Shown: positions 25,362 to 35,127, numbered from the stretch's first letter. The stretch is 64,000 nt of DNA from Prostheceraeus crozeri (GCA_907163375.1 CAJQUW010011519.1:1-64000); one strand, 5' to 3'. Notes: generated by a model not told the origin, from the letters alone. Made by a program: numbers and translations.

Positions 25362-25948
25362 AGTAGTAAGCAAAACTCCACTTCTGGACCGCGCAAGATG
25401 GCGGCCATCGCTGCGTCCCCCCCCCCCCTCTGGCACGGCAGAGTGTCGTGGTCGGCCGCCGTGGTGCTTCGTGTCTGAGTCCCCCCCCCTCTGGAACGAC
25501 AGAGGTTGTGGTCTGTCGTGGTGTGCCGGCCGGGTGGGTCCACGTTCACAACATGTTCGCTGACGTCCCCCCCCCCTCTGCAACGACAGAGTGTGAGACT
25601 CGGGTGAGTTGGTCCGACCGCCTGGTTGACGTGGGCGACCGTCTAGGTTGACGTGGGCGACCGCCAGGATTAGTCTTGAGGCTATAGTGTGTGATGTTTT
25701 TGGTGTGTAGCGTCCAAACGAAGCATCGGATGAGAAAACGGAGGCCAGATTCGGAATCTACGTGAAATTTTGGGTTAGGAGGGATGTTTCCAGCGAAATC
25801 GGAGAGAAAAAATTTTCGGCTGACGTCCCCCCCCCCCTGGACAGCTTGCTTCCAGTGGACGGATTTTGTCGTGCGATAGCTCGTTTGAAAGCTAAGAGTG
25901 AGACAAATTCAGTGAAAGAATCGGCTTGTTCCTATCTGTCTTCGTTCA
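25362..25948 (+). repeat. Polinton left terminal inverted repeat
   Basis: Pairs with 51275-51858. It contains three C9-12 tracts, each followed by a small imperfect palindrome (CTCTGGCACGGCAGAG, CTCTGGAACGACAGAG, CTCTGCAACGACAGAG), then a doubled TTGACGTGGGCGACCG. Its inner end (from about 25827) is the ancestor or relative of the B-type units of the adjoining array. Confidence 0.95.
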
Positions 25949-28900
25949 AAAGTTAGAGCGGTTACAAGATTTTAGGTCGGAGCTCGCTCACCTGAAAAAA
26001 TCAGACGTGTCAGAGTGACTTTGTATGGGTAAAATTTTGAAAATTTTCCAAAGTGTGGAATTTCGACCTGGGACCGTCACCAAAACATTTTTCATCAAAT
26101 TTCACTGACCTCCCCCCCCCCGACAACAATCTTCTAACTTTGGTTCTAGTGGACGGATTTTGTCTTACAGCTACTCGTTTGAAAGAGGAGAAAAAACTGC
26201 TCGACAACATTTTTTGTTGCGAGTCAATCGGACCAGCCGTTCACAAGTTAGAGCGGTTACAAGATTTTAGGTCGGAGCTCGCTCACCTGAAAAAATCCTA
26301 AGTGTCAGAGTGACTTTGTATGGGTAAAATTTTGAAAATTTTCCAAAGTGTGGAATTTCGACCTGGGACCGTCACCAAAACATTTTTCATCAAATTTCAC
26401 TGACCTCCCCCCCCCCCCCCGACAACAATCTTCTAACTTTGGTTCTAGTGGACGGATTTTGTCTTACAGCTACTCGTTTGAAAGAGGAGAAAAAACTGCT
26501 CGACAACATTTTTCGTTGCGAGTCAATCGGACCAGCCGTTCACAAGTTAGAGCGGTTACAAGATTTTAGGTCGGAGCTCGCTCACCTGAAAAATCCTAAG
26601 TGTCAGAGTGACTTTGTATGGGTAAAATTTTGAAAATTTTCCAAAGTGTGGAATTTCGACCTGGGACCGTCACCAAAACATTTTTCATCAAATTTCACTG
26701 ACCTCCCCCCCCCCCCCTGGACAGCTAGCTTCTATCTTGGCTTCTAGTGGACGGATTTTCTCGTGCAATAGCTCGTTTGAAAGCTAAGAGTGAGACAAAT
26801 TCAGTGAAAGAATCGGCTTGTTCCTATCTGTCTTCGTTCAAAAGTTAGAGCGGTTACAAGATTTTAGGTCGGAGCTCGCTCACCTGAAAAAATCCTAAGT
26901 GTCAGAGTGACTTTGTATGGGTAAAATTTTGAAAATTTTCCAAAGTGTGGAATTTCGACCTGGGACCGTCACCAAAACATTTTTCATCAAATTTCACTGA
27001 CCTCCCCCCCCCTGGACAGCTAGCTTCTATCTTGGCTTCTAGTGGACGGATTTTCTCGTGCAATAGCTCGTTTGAAAGCTAAGAGTGAGACAAATTCAGT
27101 GAAAGAATCGGCTTGTTCCTATCTGTCTTCGTTCAAAAGTTAGAGCGGTTACAAGATTTTAGGTCGGAGCTCGCTCACCTGAAAAATCCTAAGTGTCAGA
27201 GTGACTTTGTATGGGTAAAATTTTGAAAATTTTCCAAAGTGTGGAATTTCGACCTGGGACCGTCACCAAAACATTTTTCATCAAATTTCACTGACCTCCC
27301 CCCCCCCCGACAACAATCTTCTAACTTTGGTTCTAGTGGACGGATTTTGTCTTACAGCTACTCGTTTGAAAGAGGAGAAAAAACTGCTCGACAACATTTT
27401 TTGTTGCGAGTCAATCGGACCAGCCGTTCACAAGTTAGAGCGGTTACAAGATTTTAGGTCGGAGCTCGCTCACCTGAAAAAATCCTAAGTGTCAGAGTGA
27501 CTTTGTATGGGTAAAATTTTGAAAATTTTCCAAAGTGTGGAATTTCGACCTGGGACCGTCACCAAAACATTTTTCATCAAATTTCACTGACCTCCCCCCC
27601 CCCGACAACAATCTTCTAACTTTGGTTCTAGTGGACGGATTTTGTCTTACAGCTACTCGTTTGAAAGAGGAGAAAAAACTGCTCGACAACATTTTTCGTT
27701 GCGAGTCAATCGGACCAGCCGTTCACAAGTTAGAGCGGTTACAAGATTTTAGGTCGGAGCTCGCTCACCTGAAAAATCCTAAGTGTCAGAGTGACTTTGT
27801 ATGGGTAAAATTTTGAAAATTTTCCAAAGTGTGGAATTTCGACCTGGGACCGTCACCAAAACATTTTTCATCAAATTTCACTGACCTCCCCCCCCCCTGG
27901 ACAGCTAGCTTCTATCTTGGCTTCTAGTGGACGGATTTTCTCGTGCAATAGCTCGTTTGAAAGCTAAGAGTGAGACAAATTCAGTGAAAGAATCGGCTTG
28001 TTCCTATCTGTCTTCGTTCAAAAGTTAGAGCGGTTACAAGATTTTAGGTCGGAGCTCGCTCACCTGAAAAAATCCTAAGTGTCAGAGTGGCTTTGTATGG
28101 GTAAAATTTTGAAAATTTTCCAAAGTGTGGAATTTCGACCTGGGACCGTCACCAAAACATTTTTCATCAAATTTCACTGACCTCCCCCCCCCCTGGACAG
28201 CTAGCTTCTATCTTGGCTTCTAGTGGACGGATTTTCTCGTGCAATAGCTCGTTTGAAAGCTAAGAGTGAGACAAATTCAGTGAAAGAATCGGCTTGTTCC
28301 TATCTGTCTTCGTTCAAAAGTTAGAGCGGTTACAAGATTTTAGGTCGGAGCTCGCTCACCTGAAAAAATCCTAAGTGTCAGAGTGACTTTGTATGGGTAA
28401 AATTTTGAAAATTTTCCAAAGTGTGGAATTTCGACCTGGGACCGTCACCAAAACATTTTTCATCAAATTTCACTGACCTCCCCCCCCCCTGGACAGCTAG
28501 CTTCTATCTTGGCTTCTAGTGGACGGATTTTCTCGTGCAATAGCTCGTTTGAAAGCTAAGAGTGAGACAAATTCAGTGAAAGAATCGGCTTGTTCCTATC
28601 TGTCTTCGTTCAAAAGTTAGAGCGGTTACAAGATTTTAGGTCGGAGCTCGCTCACCTGAAAAAATCCTAAGTGTCAGAGTGACTTTGTATGGGTAAAATT
28701 TTGAAAATTTTCCAAAGTGTGGAATTTCGACCTGGGACCGTCACCAAAACATTTTTCATCAAATTTCACTGACCTCCCCCCCCCCGACAACAATCTTCTA
28801 ACTTTGGTTCTAGTGGACGGATTTTGTCTTACAGCTACTCGTTTGAAAGAGGAGAAAAAACTGCTCGACAACATTTTTTGTTGCGAGTCAATCGGACCAG

Positions 28901-29950
28901 CCGTTCACAAGTTAGAGCGGTTACAAGATTTTAGGTCGGAGCTCGCTCACCTGAAAAATCCTAAGTGTCAGAGTGACTTTGTATGGGTAAAATTTTGAAA
29001 ATTTTCCAAAGTGTGGAATTTCGACCTGGGACCGTCACCAAAACATTTTTCATCAAATTTCACTGACCTCCCCCCCCCCCCCGACAACAATCTTCTAACT
29101 TTGGTTCTAGTGGACGGATTTTGTCTTACAGCTACTCGTTTGAAAGAGGAGAAAAAACTGCTCGACAACATTTTTCGTTGCGAGTCAATCGGACCAGCCG
29201 TTCACAAGTTAGAGCGGTTACAAGATTTTAGGTCGGAGCTCGCTCACCTGAAAAATCCTAAGTGTCAGAGTGACTTTGTATGGGTAAAATTTTGAAAATT
29301 TTCCAAAGTGTGGAATTTCGACCTGGGACCGTCACCAAAACATTTTTCATCAAATTTCACTGACCTCCCCCCCCCTGGACAGCTAGCTTCTATCTTGGCT
29401 TCTAGTGGACGGATTTTCTCGTGCAATAGCTCGTTTGAAAGCTAAGAGTGAGACAAATTCAGTGAAAGAATCGGCTTGTTCCTATCTGTCTTCGTTCAAA
29501 AGTTAGAGCGGTTACAAGATTTTAGGTCGGAGCTCGCTCACCTGAAAAAATCCTAAGTGTCAGAGTGACTTTGTATGGGTAAAATTTTGAAAATTTTCCA
29601 AAGTGTGGAATTTCGACCTGGGACCGTCACCAAAACATTTTTCATCAAATTTCACTGACCTCCCCCCCCCTGGACAGCTAGCTTCTATCTTGGCTTCTAG
29701 TGGACGGATTTTCTCGTGCAATAGCTCGTTTGAAAGCTAAGAGTGAGACAAATTCAGTGAAAGAATCGGCTTGTTCCTATCTGTCTTCGTTCAAAAGTTA
29801 GAGCGGTTACAAGATTTTAGGTCGGAGCTCGCTCACCTGAAAAAATCCTAAGTGTCAGAGTGACTTTGTATGGGTAAAATTTTGAAAATTTTCCAAAGTG
29901 TGGAATTTCGACCTGGGACCGTCACCAAAACATTTTTCATCAAATTTCTC
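25949..29950 (+). repeat. ~297-bp tandem array with poly-C tracts (13 units)
   Basis: Units are marked by poly-C tracts near 26109, 26404, 26702, 27001, 27296, 27592, 27888, 28182, 28478, 28773, 29067, 29365 and 29660. All share a common half (TTAGAGCGGTTACAAGATTT to TTTCACTGACCT). The other half is of type A (after GACAACAATC) or type B (after CTGGACAGCTAGC). The order is A A B B A A B B B A A B B. Within each A pair the first unit has ATTTTTTGTTGCG and the second ATTTTTCGTTGCG, so A1 and A2 alternate strictly. The array occurs only at the left end. Short open frames inside it are repeats of one another and are not taken as genes. Confidence 0.95.
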
Positions 29951-29956
29951 TGAACG

Positions 29957-30085
29957 AGGGGGGGGGAGGTCAGTGAAATTTGATGAAAAATGTTTTGGTT
30001 AAGGTCCCAGGTTGAAATTCGGAAGTTTTAAATTTTTCAAAATTTTCACCACACTGGAGCTCTCACACTTAGGAATTTTTTCACT
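29957..30085 (-). repeat. Diverged inverted copy of the array common half
   Basis: Right after the last unit the sequence turns round: a poly-G tract and AGGTCAGTGAAATTTGATG, then a diverged reverse complement of the shared half-unit down to the AAGTGT-like end. The array therefore closes with an inverted repeat. Confidence 0.85.
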
Positions 30086-30256
30086 TGTGGCATGTTACAT
30101 GGACATGTGCTGGCGGACCAACTTCCCGTGGTCATATGAGAATGGTTCAGGTGTCATATTGTAAAGAATGATGAGACAAATCGTTTGCAACAAACCGGAT
30201 GTCGCTACGATGAATACTTTCGGAGATAGAGCCATTTTTAAGTTTTCTTCCGAGCA

Positions 30257-30263
30257 TATATAA
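30257..30263 (+). promoter_or_regulatory. TATA box of the coiled-coil gene
   Basis: TATATAA in GAGCATATATAAACCCCC. A GT-AG intron-like segment (about 30306-30835) lies between it and the ATG at 30853, so the 5' leader is probably spliced. Confidence 0.55.
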
Positions 30264-30360
30264 ACCCCCGACAACGTAAGTCTGATCACTTCATCGAAAG
30301 ACGAGGTAAGCGACGGTCGTCGCTCTGAGCTCCCGATATCGGGTGCAAAGGACTCTATCT

Positions 30361-30393
30361 TTTGAAGTAGGCAAGCTATCTTGCTACTTCAAA
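30361..30393. other. 14-bp hairpin in the leader/intron
   Basis: TTTGAAGTAG-CAAG pairs with CTTG-CTACTTCAAA around a CTAT loop, with one bulged G. It lies in the untranslated region upstream of the coiled-coil gene. The role is unknown. Confidence 0.6.
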
Positions 30394-30852
30394 GTTTGTA
30401 TGATAGAGTTTGATAGTGTCTTTACTACTGATAAAATTTTTTAAAAGTAGTATGAGTAGTAAAATGCGGAATTTTTTAAAAATTCTTAATTTTCACTTTT
30501 TTCAAAGTTTTAACATATAGACTAAGGTTTTCAAGTATCCTGAGTTCAAATCTGCTATCAGATTTGAAATTTAACTAAGTCTAAGGCAGCTTTGAGGGGT
30601 TAGATCCCAGCTACTGATCACTACCTTTGACTCGGCGTTCCTGTTACCACTTCGGGGCAGTGACAATGATGTCTTCAGCTGTAAAGAGCGGGTATCGGGG
30701 AAGATCTCTCACTTCCCTAGTGATCGGTACAAGGCCTTCGGGCTGTCGACGGGATCGAGTGCCACTCACTACACTCTTTAGGAATATGACTGTACTACAT
30801 GATTCCAAACTTATACAAATTTCATTATCTTACAGCTAACGATAAATCAGGC

Positions 30853-32043
30853 ATGGCAAACGATAGAAACAGAAAGTATCATATCAAAATGTGTGTGTGC
30901 GGTCGTATAAATCGCAGTGCGGACGCCAAGGCTCACGTCAAGAAGGCGGGCACCGGCCACATGATTGTCTTGAATAGGGTTGCGTGCGTGAAGTGTAGAG
31001 TGCTGAAGGGTGATGAGGATGAGGCGCGTTTCTACAGAGTGCATGCTGACTGTAGTGGTGGTTTAGTGACTGATTTGAGATTTACACAGTTGATTGTGGA
31101 AGAGAGGGAGCGAATGTTGGCGAATGTTGCGAATGTTGTTGAGAATGTTGTTGAGAATGTTGTTGAGAATGTTGTTGAGAATGATGAGTTGGCGAGAGCG
31201 GTTGCGTCGTTGGAGGGTGAGATTGAGCAGCGGAAGAGAGTGCTTGAGAGTGATGATGAGGATGATGTGGATTTAGATAGGGAGCGTGTGAGGAAGCGTG
31301 TGAGGAAGTTGAGCTCTTCGTCATCGGAGGTGTCCAACATCGTCATCACCGACCCCCCGAAGAGCTCATCTTCCCCAAAAGTGAAGAGTGGTGGGATTCG
31401 TGTGCAGTCGGCGAGGTGGTTGAAGGATGAAGAGAAGAGACATGTTTCGCAGCAGATGGCGCATGAGTTGTTAGTGAATAAGTTTGAGAGTTTGAAGAAA
31501 GTGAAGGATGAAGTTGTGAAGGAGTTGGATGAGTTGAAAAAGAAGGATTTGAAGTCGAAGGAGGTGGCGGATGAAAACATTAGAATGAGGCGTTGTGTGA
31601 CTGATTTGAAGAATAAGACGCGAGAGTTGGAAGAGAAGAATGATGCGTGTGAGAAGAGGGCGAGTGCTGCGGAGAGAAGAATGAGAGATGCAGAGGCGAA
31701 GTTTGAGGAGATGATGAAGGAGATGAGTGTGTTGAGAGCGAGGAATGTTGAGTTGGAGAGGACTGTGGCTCGGCGGGGTGATGAGAGGCAGGCGTGTGAG
31801 AAGTTGGAGCGCATGAGGGATGAGTGGGAACGTGTGAATGAGGATCGTTTGTTTGAATTTCACATCCCTATTCGGGACAATCATTTGGCCGGCGAAGTAC
31901 TCGTCAATCAAAGTCTCGACGAGTCCATCCTATGTTACAATGGTCATCCCACGAAAAAGTGTCTCCATGCCAGCCTGAGAATGCGCGGCCATCTACACAA
32001 ATTTTCGATTCGGAAACGCGCGAGACTACCTAAGGATGACTAA
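30853..32043 (+). CDS. Polinton coiled-coil protein with N-terminal Cys motif
   Basis: About 396 aa from the ATG at 30853, chosen because the splice-acceptor-like TTACAG lies 18 bp upstream; the frame is open from 30799. The N terminus has a Cys/His cluster (CVCG, then CVKCRVLKG and HADC) that could bind zinc. A 12-bp direct repeat then encodes four NVVE units, followed by an acidic and basic low-complexity segment, serine-rich SSSS stretches, and a long heptad-type coiled coil (roughly residues 200-345). The C terminus is ordinary globular-looking sequence. Codons are strongly biased to GAG, GTG, AAG and TTG, unlike the AT-rich core genes, and this produces long false antisense frames. I do not recognise the family. 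Confidence 0.75.
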   Translation: MANDRNRKYHIKMCVCGRINRSADAKAHVKKAGTGHMIVLNRVACVKCRVLKGDEDEARFYRVHADCSGGLVTDLRFTQLIVEERERMLANVANVVENVVENVVENVVENDELARAVASLEGEIEQRKRVLESDDEDDVDLDRERVRKRVRKLSSSSSEVSNIVITDPPKSSSSPKVKSGGIRVQSARWLKDEEKRHVSQQMAHELLVNKFESLKKVKDEVVKELDELKKKDLKSKEVADENIRMRRCVTDLKNKTRELEEKNDACEKRASAAERRMRDAEAKFEEMMKEMSVLRARNVELERTVARRGDERQACEKLERMRDEWERVNEDRLFEFHIPIRDNHLAGEVLVNQSLDESILCYNGHPTKKCLHASLRMRGHLHKFSIRKRARLPKDD

Positions 32044-32160
32044 CTTGGTAAGTGAAAAAGTAAATAAGATAGTATATCCTATTCTAACACATATCATTTT
32101 CATTGCAGATCTTTGCCCGCCTTCACCACCCCATCACGTCACTCCCGAGAACGAACCATC

Positions 32161-32176
32161 GGCTCTCTTAAGGGCC
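32161..32176 (+). terminator. Histone-type 3' stem-loop, copy 1
   Basis: GGCTCTCTTAAGGGCC, followed by ACC, matches 15 of 16 positions of the metazoan histone mRNA 3' stem-loop consensus (GGCYCTTTTMAGRGCC). It forms a six-pair stem with one G-U and a CTTA loop. A purine-rich GGGGCAAGACATGATAGAA follows about 8 nt later, where the U7-binding downstream element lies in histone genes. It sits in a ~140-bp block (32142-32285) about 100 bp after the coiled-coil gene's stop. Confidence 0.6.
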
Positions 32177-32301
32177 ACCTAGGGGCAAGACATGATAGAA
32201 CCTCCACGCGGTTTGCCCTGGGCAGTCTTCGGACTGGCGAATACTATCATTAAGTTGAATCTGCTATCAGTCAACTTGAACGTTGCGTCGCGTTAGAGGG
32301 G

Positions 32302-32308
32302 TATATAA
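32302..32308 (+). promoter_or_regulatory. TATA box of the 88-aa gene
   Basis: TATATAA, 33 nt before the ATG at 32341, implying a very short leader. It lies just downstream of repeat block 1. Confidence 0.6.
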
Positions 32309-32340
32309 ACCACTGCCTCTCATTTCATTTCATTTCAATC

Positions 32341-32607
32341 ATGCAGACGCCGAACAGTCAAGTCAGCTCTCCTCGCGGACCGCAGTTAAGGCCGCGAAAT
32401 TTATTTAATGAATTTGCTAGAATAGAGGAGCAAGACAGAGTTTTTAATAATCTTGCTCGGATTGGCAATCCGATGACAGCAACTGCTGTCAATCCAACGG
32501 AATGGCGCTACATTCCACTCTATACTCACATGCCAGTTAGTGTGGAAGTCGACAGTGCTACCAAAGAGAGAGTCTTTGACTCTCTCAGCAGAATTGGTAG
32601 GCTGTAG
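32341..32607 (+). CDS. Small Polinton protein, 88 aa
   Basis: Starts at the first ATG after a well-placed TATA box. The protein has an internal duplication: RVFNNLARIG in the first half and RVFDSLSRIG at the C terminus. There is no signal peptide, membrane segment or recognised domain. Its stop is 7 bp before repeat block 2. Function unknown. Promoter and 3' signal support its being a real gene. Confidence 0.65.
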   Translation: MQTPNSQVSSPRGPQLRPRNLFNEFARIEEQDRVFNNLARIGNPMTATAVNPTEWRYIPLYTHMPVSVEVDSATKERVFDSLSRIGRL

Positions 32608-32634
32608 GATGACGACTCCCGAGAACGAACCATC

Positions 32635-32650
32635 GGCTCTCTTAAGGGCC
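32635..32650 (+). terminator. Histone-type 3' stem-loop, copy 2
   Basis: Same stem-loop as copy 1, followed here by ACCATGG and the CAAGACATGATAGAA purine stretch, within block 32615-32755, 28 bp after the 88-aa gene's stop. Further down the block, AAGTTGA and TCAACTT can pair as a second hairpin. Confidence 0.65.
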
Positions 32651-32823
32651 ACCATGGGGCAAGACATGATAGAACCTCCTCGCGGTTTGCCCTGGGCAGT
32701 CTTCGGACTGGCGAATACTATCATTAAGTTGAATCTGCTATCAGTCAACTTGAACATTATGCAGTCGATTGCTATCCCTGAAGCATTCTGATTCGCTGTT
32801 GAGCAATTCATTGTTGAAAACCC

Positions 32824-32830
32824 TATATAA
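32824..32830 (+). promoter_or_regulatory. TATA box of the 83-aa gene
   Basis: TATATAA, 48 nt before the ATG at 32872. Confidence 0.6.
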
Positions 32831-32871
32831 GCCAGAAGATTGTAGCGCTTCTCATTCAATTTGAAGTCACG

Positions 32872-33123
32872 ATGGAAGCGACATCTGCCGACAATATTCC
32901 CGTCTTCACTGATGAAGACAACGGTATTCCCGAGTTCGTCATCCTCGACGAGTGGGATGAGGATGAGAAGAAGGGGAAGATCAAGAGGATCGTTTGGACG
33001 GATGAGGTGTGGACTCCAAATACCACTCGCATCCGAAAGGTGCCAGATGCACCACCACGGCTTAGGCGGTATAGGGTATACGAGAACCTAAGCGTCATAC
33101 CCATTGACTATTCCAGTCAATAG
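32872..33123 (+). CDS. Small acidic Polinton protein, 83 aa
   Basis: ATG preceded by a TATA box at a suitable distance. The first half is acidic (DEDNG, DEWDEDEKK), the second half basic and proline-containing (RVPDAPPRLRRYRVYE-like). No domain recognised and no membrane segment. Its stop lies about 30 bp before the third histone-type stem-loop. It may form a co-regulated set with the two genes upstream because all three share the same 3' block. Confidence 0.6.
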   Translation: MEATSADNIPVFTDEDNGIPEFVILDEWDEDEKKGKIKRIVWTDEVWTPNTTRIRKVPDAPPRLRRYRVYENLSVIPIDYSSQ

Positions 33124-33153
33124 TCAAATTCACGTCCCCGAGAACGAACCATC

Positions 33154-33169
33154 GGCTCTCTTAAGGGCC
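33154..33169 (+). terminator. Histone-type 3' stem-loop, copy 3
   Basis: Identical to copy 2 through a ~137-bp block (33136-33279), which indicates recent duplication or conversion. It follows the 83-aa gene. No AATAAA is visible on the plus strand between 32044 and 34250. Confidence 0.65.
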
Positions 33170-33279
33170 ACCATGGGGCAAGACATGATAGAACCTCCTC
33201 GCGGTTTGCCCTGGGCAGTCTTCGGACTGGCGAATACTATCATTAAGTTGAATCTGCTATCAGTCAACTTGAACGTTGC

Positions 33280-33616
33280 AAATGAAGTTCGGTGTAATAC
33301 TTCCTTTCGACGGGCGTTCCTGTAAAGGGCGGCGGTGAAACCCGTAGCTATGTATACCGCAAGGGACATTCGGCAATGGTCAATCTTGTTAAACCTCTCT
33401 GCGTCATGTTTGCAAGTGATTGCCTCTGTCTCAACGTAGCATGCATTCGCGTCAGGGCGACATTTAGCCAACTGTCGAAGGTTGCCTAAAACTTTCCATT
33501 GCATACGTTATGAGAACCATGAGTTCTACCTGTCTCTATCAATGAGACGAATTGATGAATGGAATGAAATGGGAGGACACTCACGCGCCACACGCAACAT
33601 AACACACTTCTCTCTT
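33280..33616. other. Polinton intergenic DNA, no gene seen
   Basis: Between the last 3' block and the 205-bp tandem repeat. Open minus-strand frames here overlap the repeated block and are not convincing. Confidence 0.4.
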
Positions 33617-34231
33617 CCGTAGTCTAACAAGCTCTTTACACATGGATCGCAGTCGATTGCTATCCCTGTATCAGAAGTGTAAGCTATCTTAATTTATTTG
33701 ACACTATTTTATCTACCATCATCGTCCATATGAAATGTTTTTAGATTTACAAGTTAGACTAAGCGTGCTACTATTTCCAAATGAAAAAGTATACATGGTT
33801 AAATCATCCACTTAAGCCCATCCGTAGTCTAACAAGCTCTTTACACATGGATCGCAGTCGATTGCTATCCCTGTATCAGAAGTGTAAGCTATCTTAATTT
33901 ATTTGACACTATTTTATCTACCATCATCGTCCATATGAAATGTTTTTAGATTTACAAGTTAGACTAAGCGTGCTACTATTTCCAAATGAAAAAGTATACA
34001 TGGTTAAATCATCCACTTAAGCCCATCCGTAGTCTAACAAGCTCTTTACACATGGATCGCAGTCGATTGCTATCCCTGTATCAGAAGTGTAAGCTATCTT
34101 AATTTATTTGACACTATTTCATCTACCATCATCGTCCATATGAAATGTTATAAGATTTACAAGTTAAACTAAGCGTGCTACTATTTCCAAATGAAAAAGT
34201 ATACATGGTTAAATTATTCACTAAAACCCCA
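33617..34231. repeat. 205-bp tandem repeat, three copies
   Basis: Units start with CCGTAGTCTAACAAGCTC at 33617, 33822 and 34027. The first two are nearly identical, the third has several substitutions. Each carries GCAGTCGATTGCTATCCCTG, a 20-mer also present once at 32762-32781 upstream of the 83-aa gene's promoter, so part of the unit derives from or seeded that site. No coding capacity. Confidence 0.95.
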
Positions 34232-34279
34232 TTCAAGTAAGTCAGTATGAAAGCAAAGATAATACGAAATAAACATTTA

Positions 34280-34717
34280 TTATGGCATGTATTTCAAAAG
34301 GTCTTCATCGTCAATATCGTCCCAGAGTCTGGCTTCACATAGATTACAAAAACAGTTGAGCTGCTTTAAACGTTCTTCTGCAGCGTCCCTCACTTTCTCA
34401 ATGTACGCCCACTCCGCCACGGTTCGCGGTTGGGAGTTAGGGGTGTACCACTCCCATATTTGATGCAAGTGCGACTTGCTGGTCATCTCCATCACCCCTT
34501 CGGCATCATATTGTAAATATTTCCACCGTATGCCTGTTAGGTCGGGCAACTCCTCTTCATCCTCCTCCGATAATGATAACTTTCGTATATTGTCGAGATT
34601 GTATGTCTTCTCCACCTTCGCCTTTCTTGGTGCATTTGGTGTAACGAGCACCTTTGCTGATGTATATGGAGAGGAGAACTCCAATGCGGTATTTGGTGTT
34701 GTTGGAGGACTTGTCAT
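34280..34717 (-). CDS. Polinton protein of unknown function, 145 aa
   Basis: Minus-strand frame starting MTSPPTTPNTALEFSSP. A proline/threonine-rich, probably disordered N terminus is followed by an acidic stretch (SEEDEEELPD), a globular half with W-x-W (IWEWY), and a CNLC pair near the C terminus. Its stop codon overlaps an AATAAA (34281-34276), a compact 3' end. It points away from the polymerase gene, and the two probably share the 34718-34830 promoter region. I do not recognise the family. Confidence 0.6.
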   Translation of the reverse strand: MTSPPTTPNTALEFSSPYTSAKVLVTPNAPRKAKVEKTYNLDNIRKLSLSEEDEEELPDLTGIRWKYLQYDAEGVMEMTSKSHLHQIWEWYTPNSQPRTVAEWAYIEKVRDAAEERLKQLNCFCNLCEARLWDDIDDEDLLKYMP

Positions 34718-34830
34718 GTTGTCTTTGAAATGCTGACTTTGAATAATGATAACTTTAACATTTTTCTAATTCTTAAGTATACACAAGCAGCCAATCAGAA
34801 TGAACATCCAATGAATGAAGAGGATGAAAG

Positions 34831-34837
34831 TATATAA
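34831..34837 (+). promoter_or_regulatory. TATA box of the polymerase gene
   Basis: TATATAA about 140 bp before an ATG at 34974 that sits directly on a 5' splice site. Confidence 0.55.
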
Positions 34838-35127
34838 GCAAAGTGACATTCAGGTCATTTCATTTAATCTGTGAATCATACAAGTGACGAACGCACGATC
34901 TCTCTCTTTGACTATTATTTGAGTGAAGTCTCTATCTTGTAGAAGTATCAACCTTAAACTTGATTTCGTTGAAATGGTAAGTTGAAAATTTCCTCTCATC
35001 TCCCTCAAACGTGTGACTAATAGCATCTTCCTCAATTTCAGACATCAACTTCATCACCAACGCCCTCTCTTCTCGAGGAAAGTTTAGAGTTATTGAGTCA
35101 AGGTAGGTTGTAACACTACACTGAGGC

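Noticed and set aside
26010-29295. Many similar 66-94-aa open frames on both strands in the left Polinton array
   Set aside because: They are the same repeat unit read again and again; the frame length depends on poly-C length and they have no promoter or motif. Treated as repeat, not genes.
25949-29950. CRISPR-like regular array
   Set aside because: Unit length (~297 bp), near-identical spacers and eukaryotic context do not fit CRISPR. It is a tandem satellite.
31032-31911. Long antisense frames (up to 260 aa) opposite the coiled-coil gene
   Set aside because: They arise from the sense codon bias (GAG, GTG, TTG, AAG have no antisense stops). Ser/Leu-rich translations without motifs and no separate promoter.
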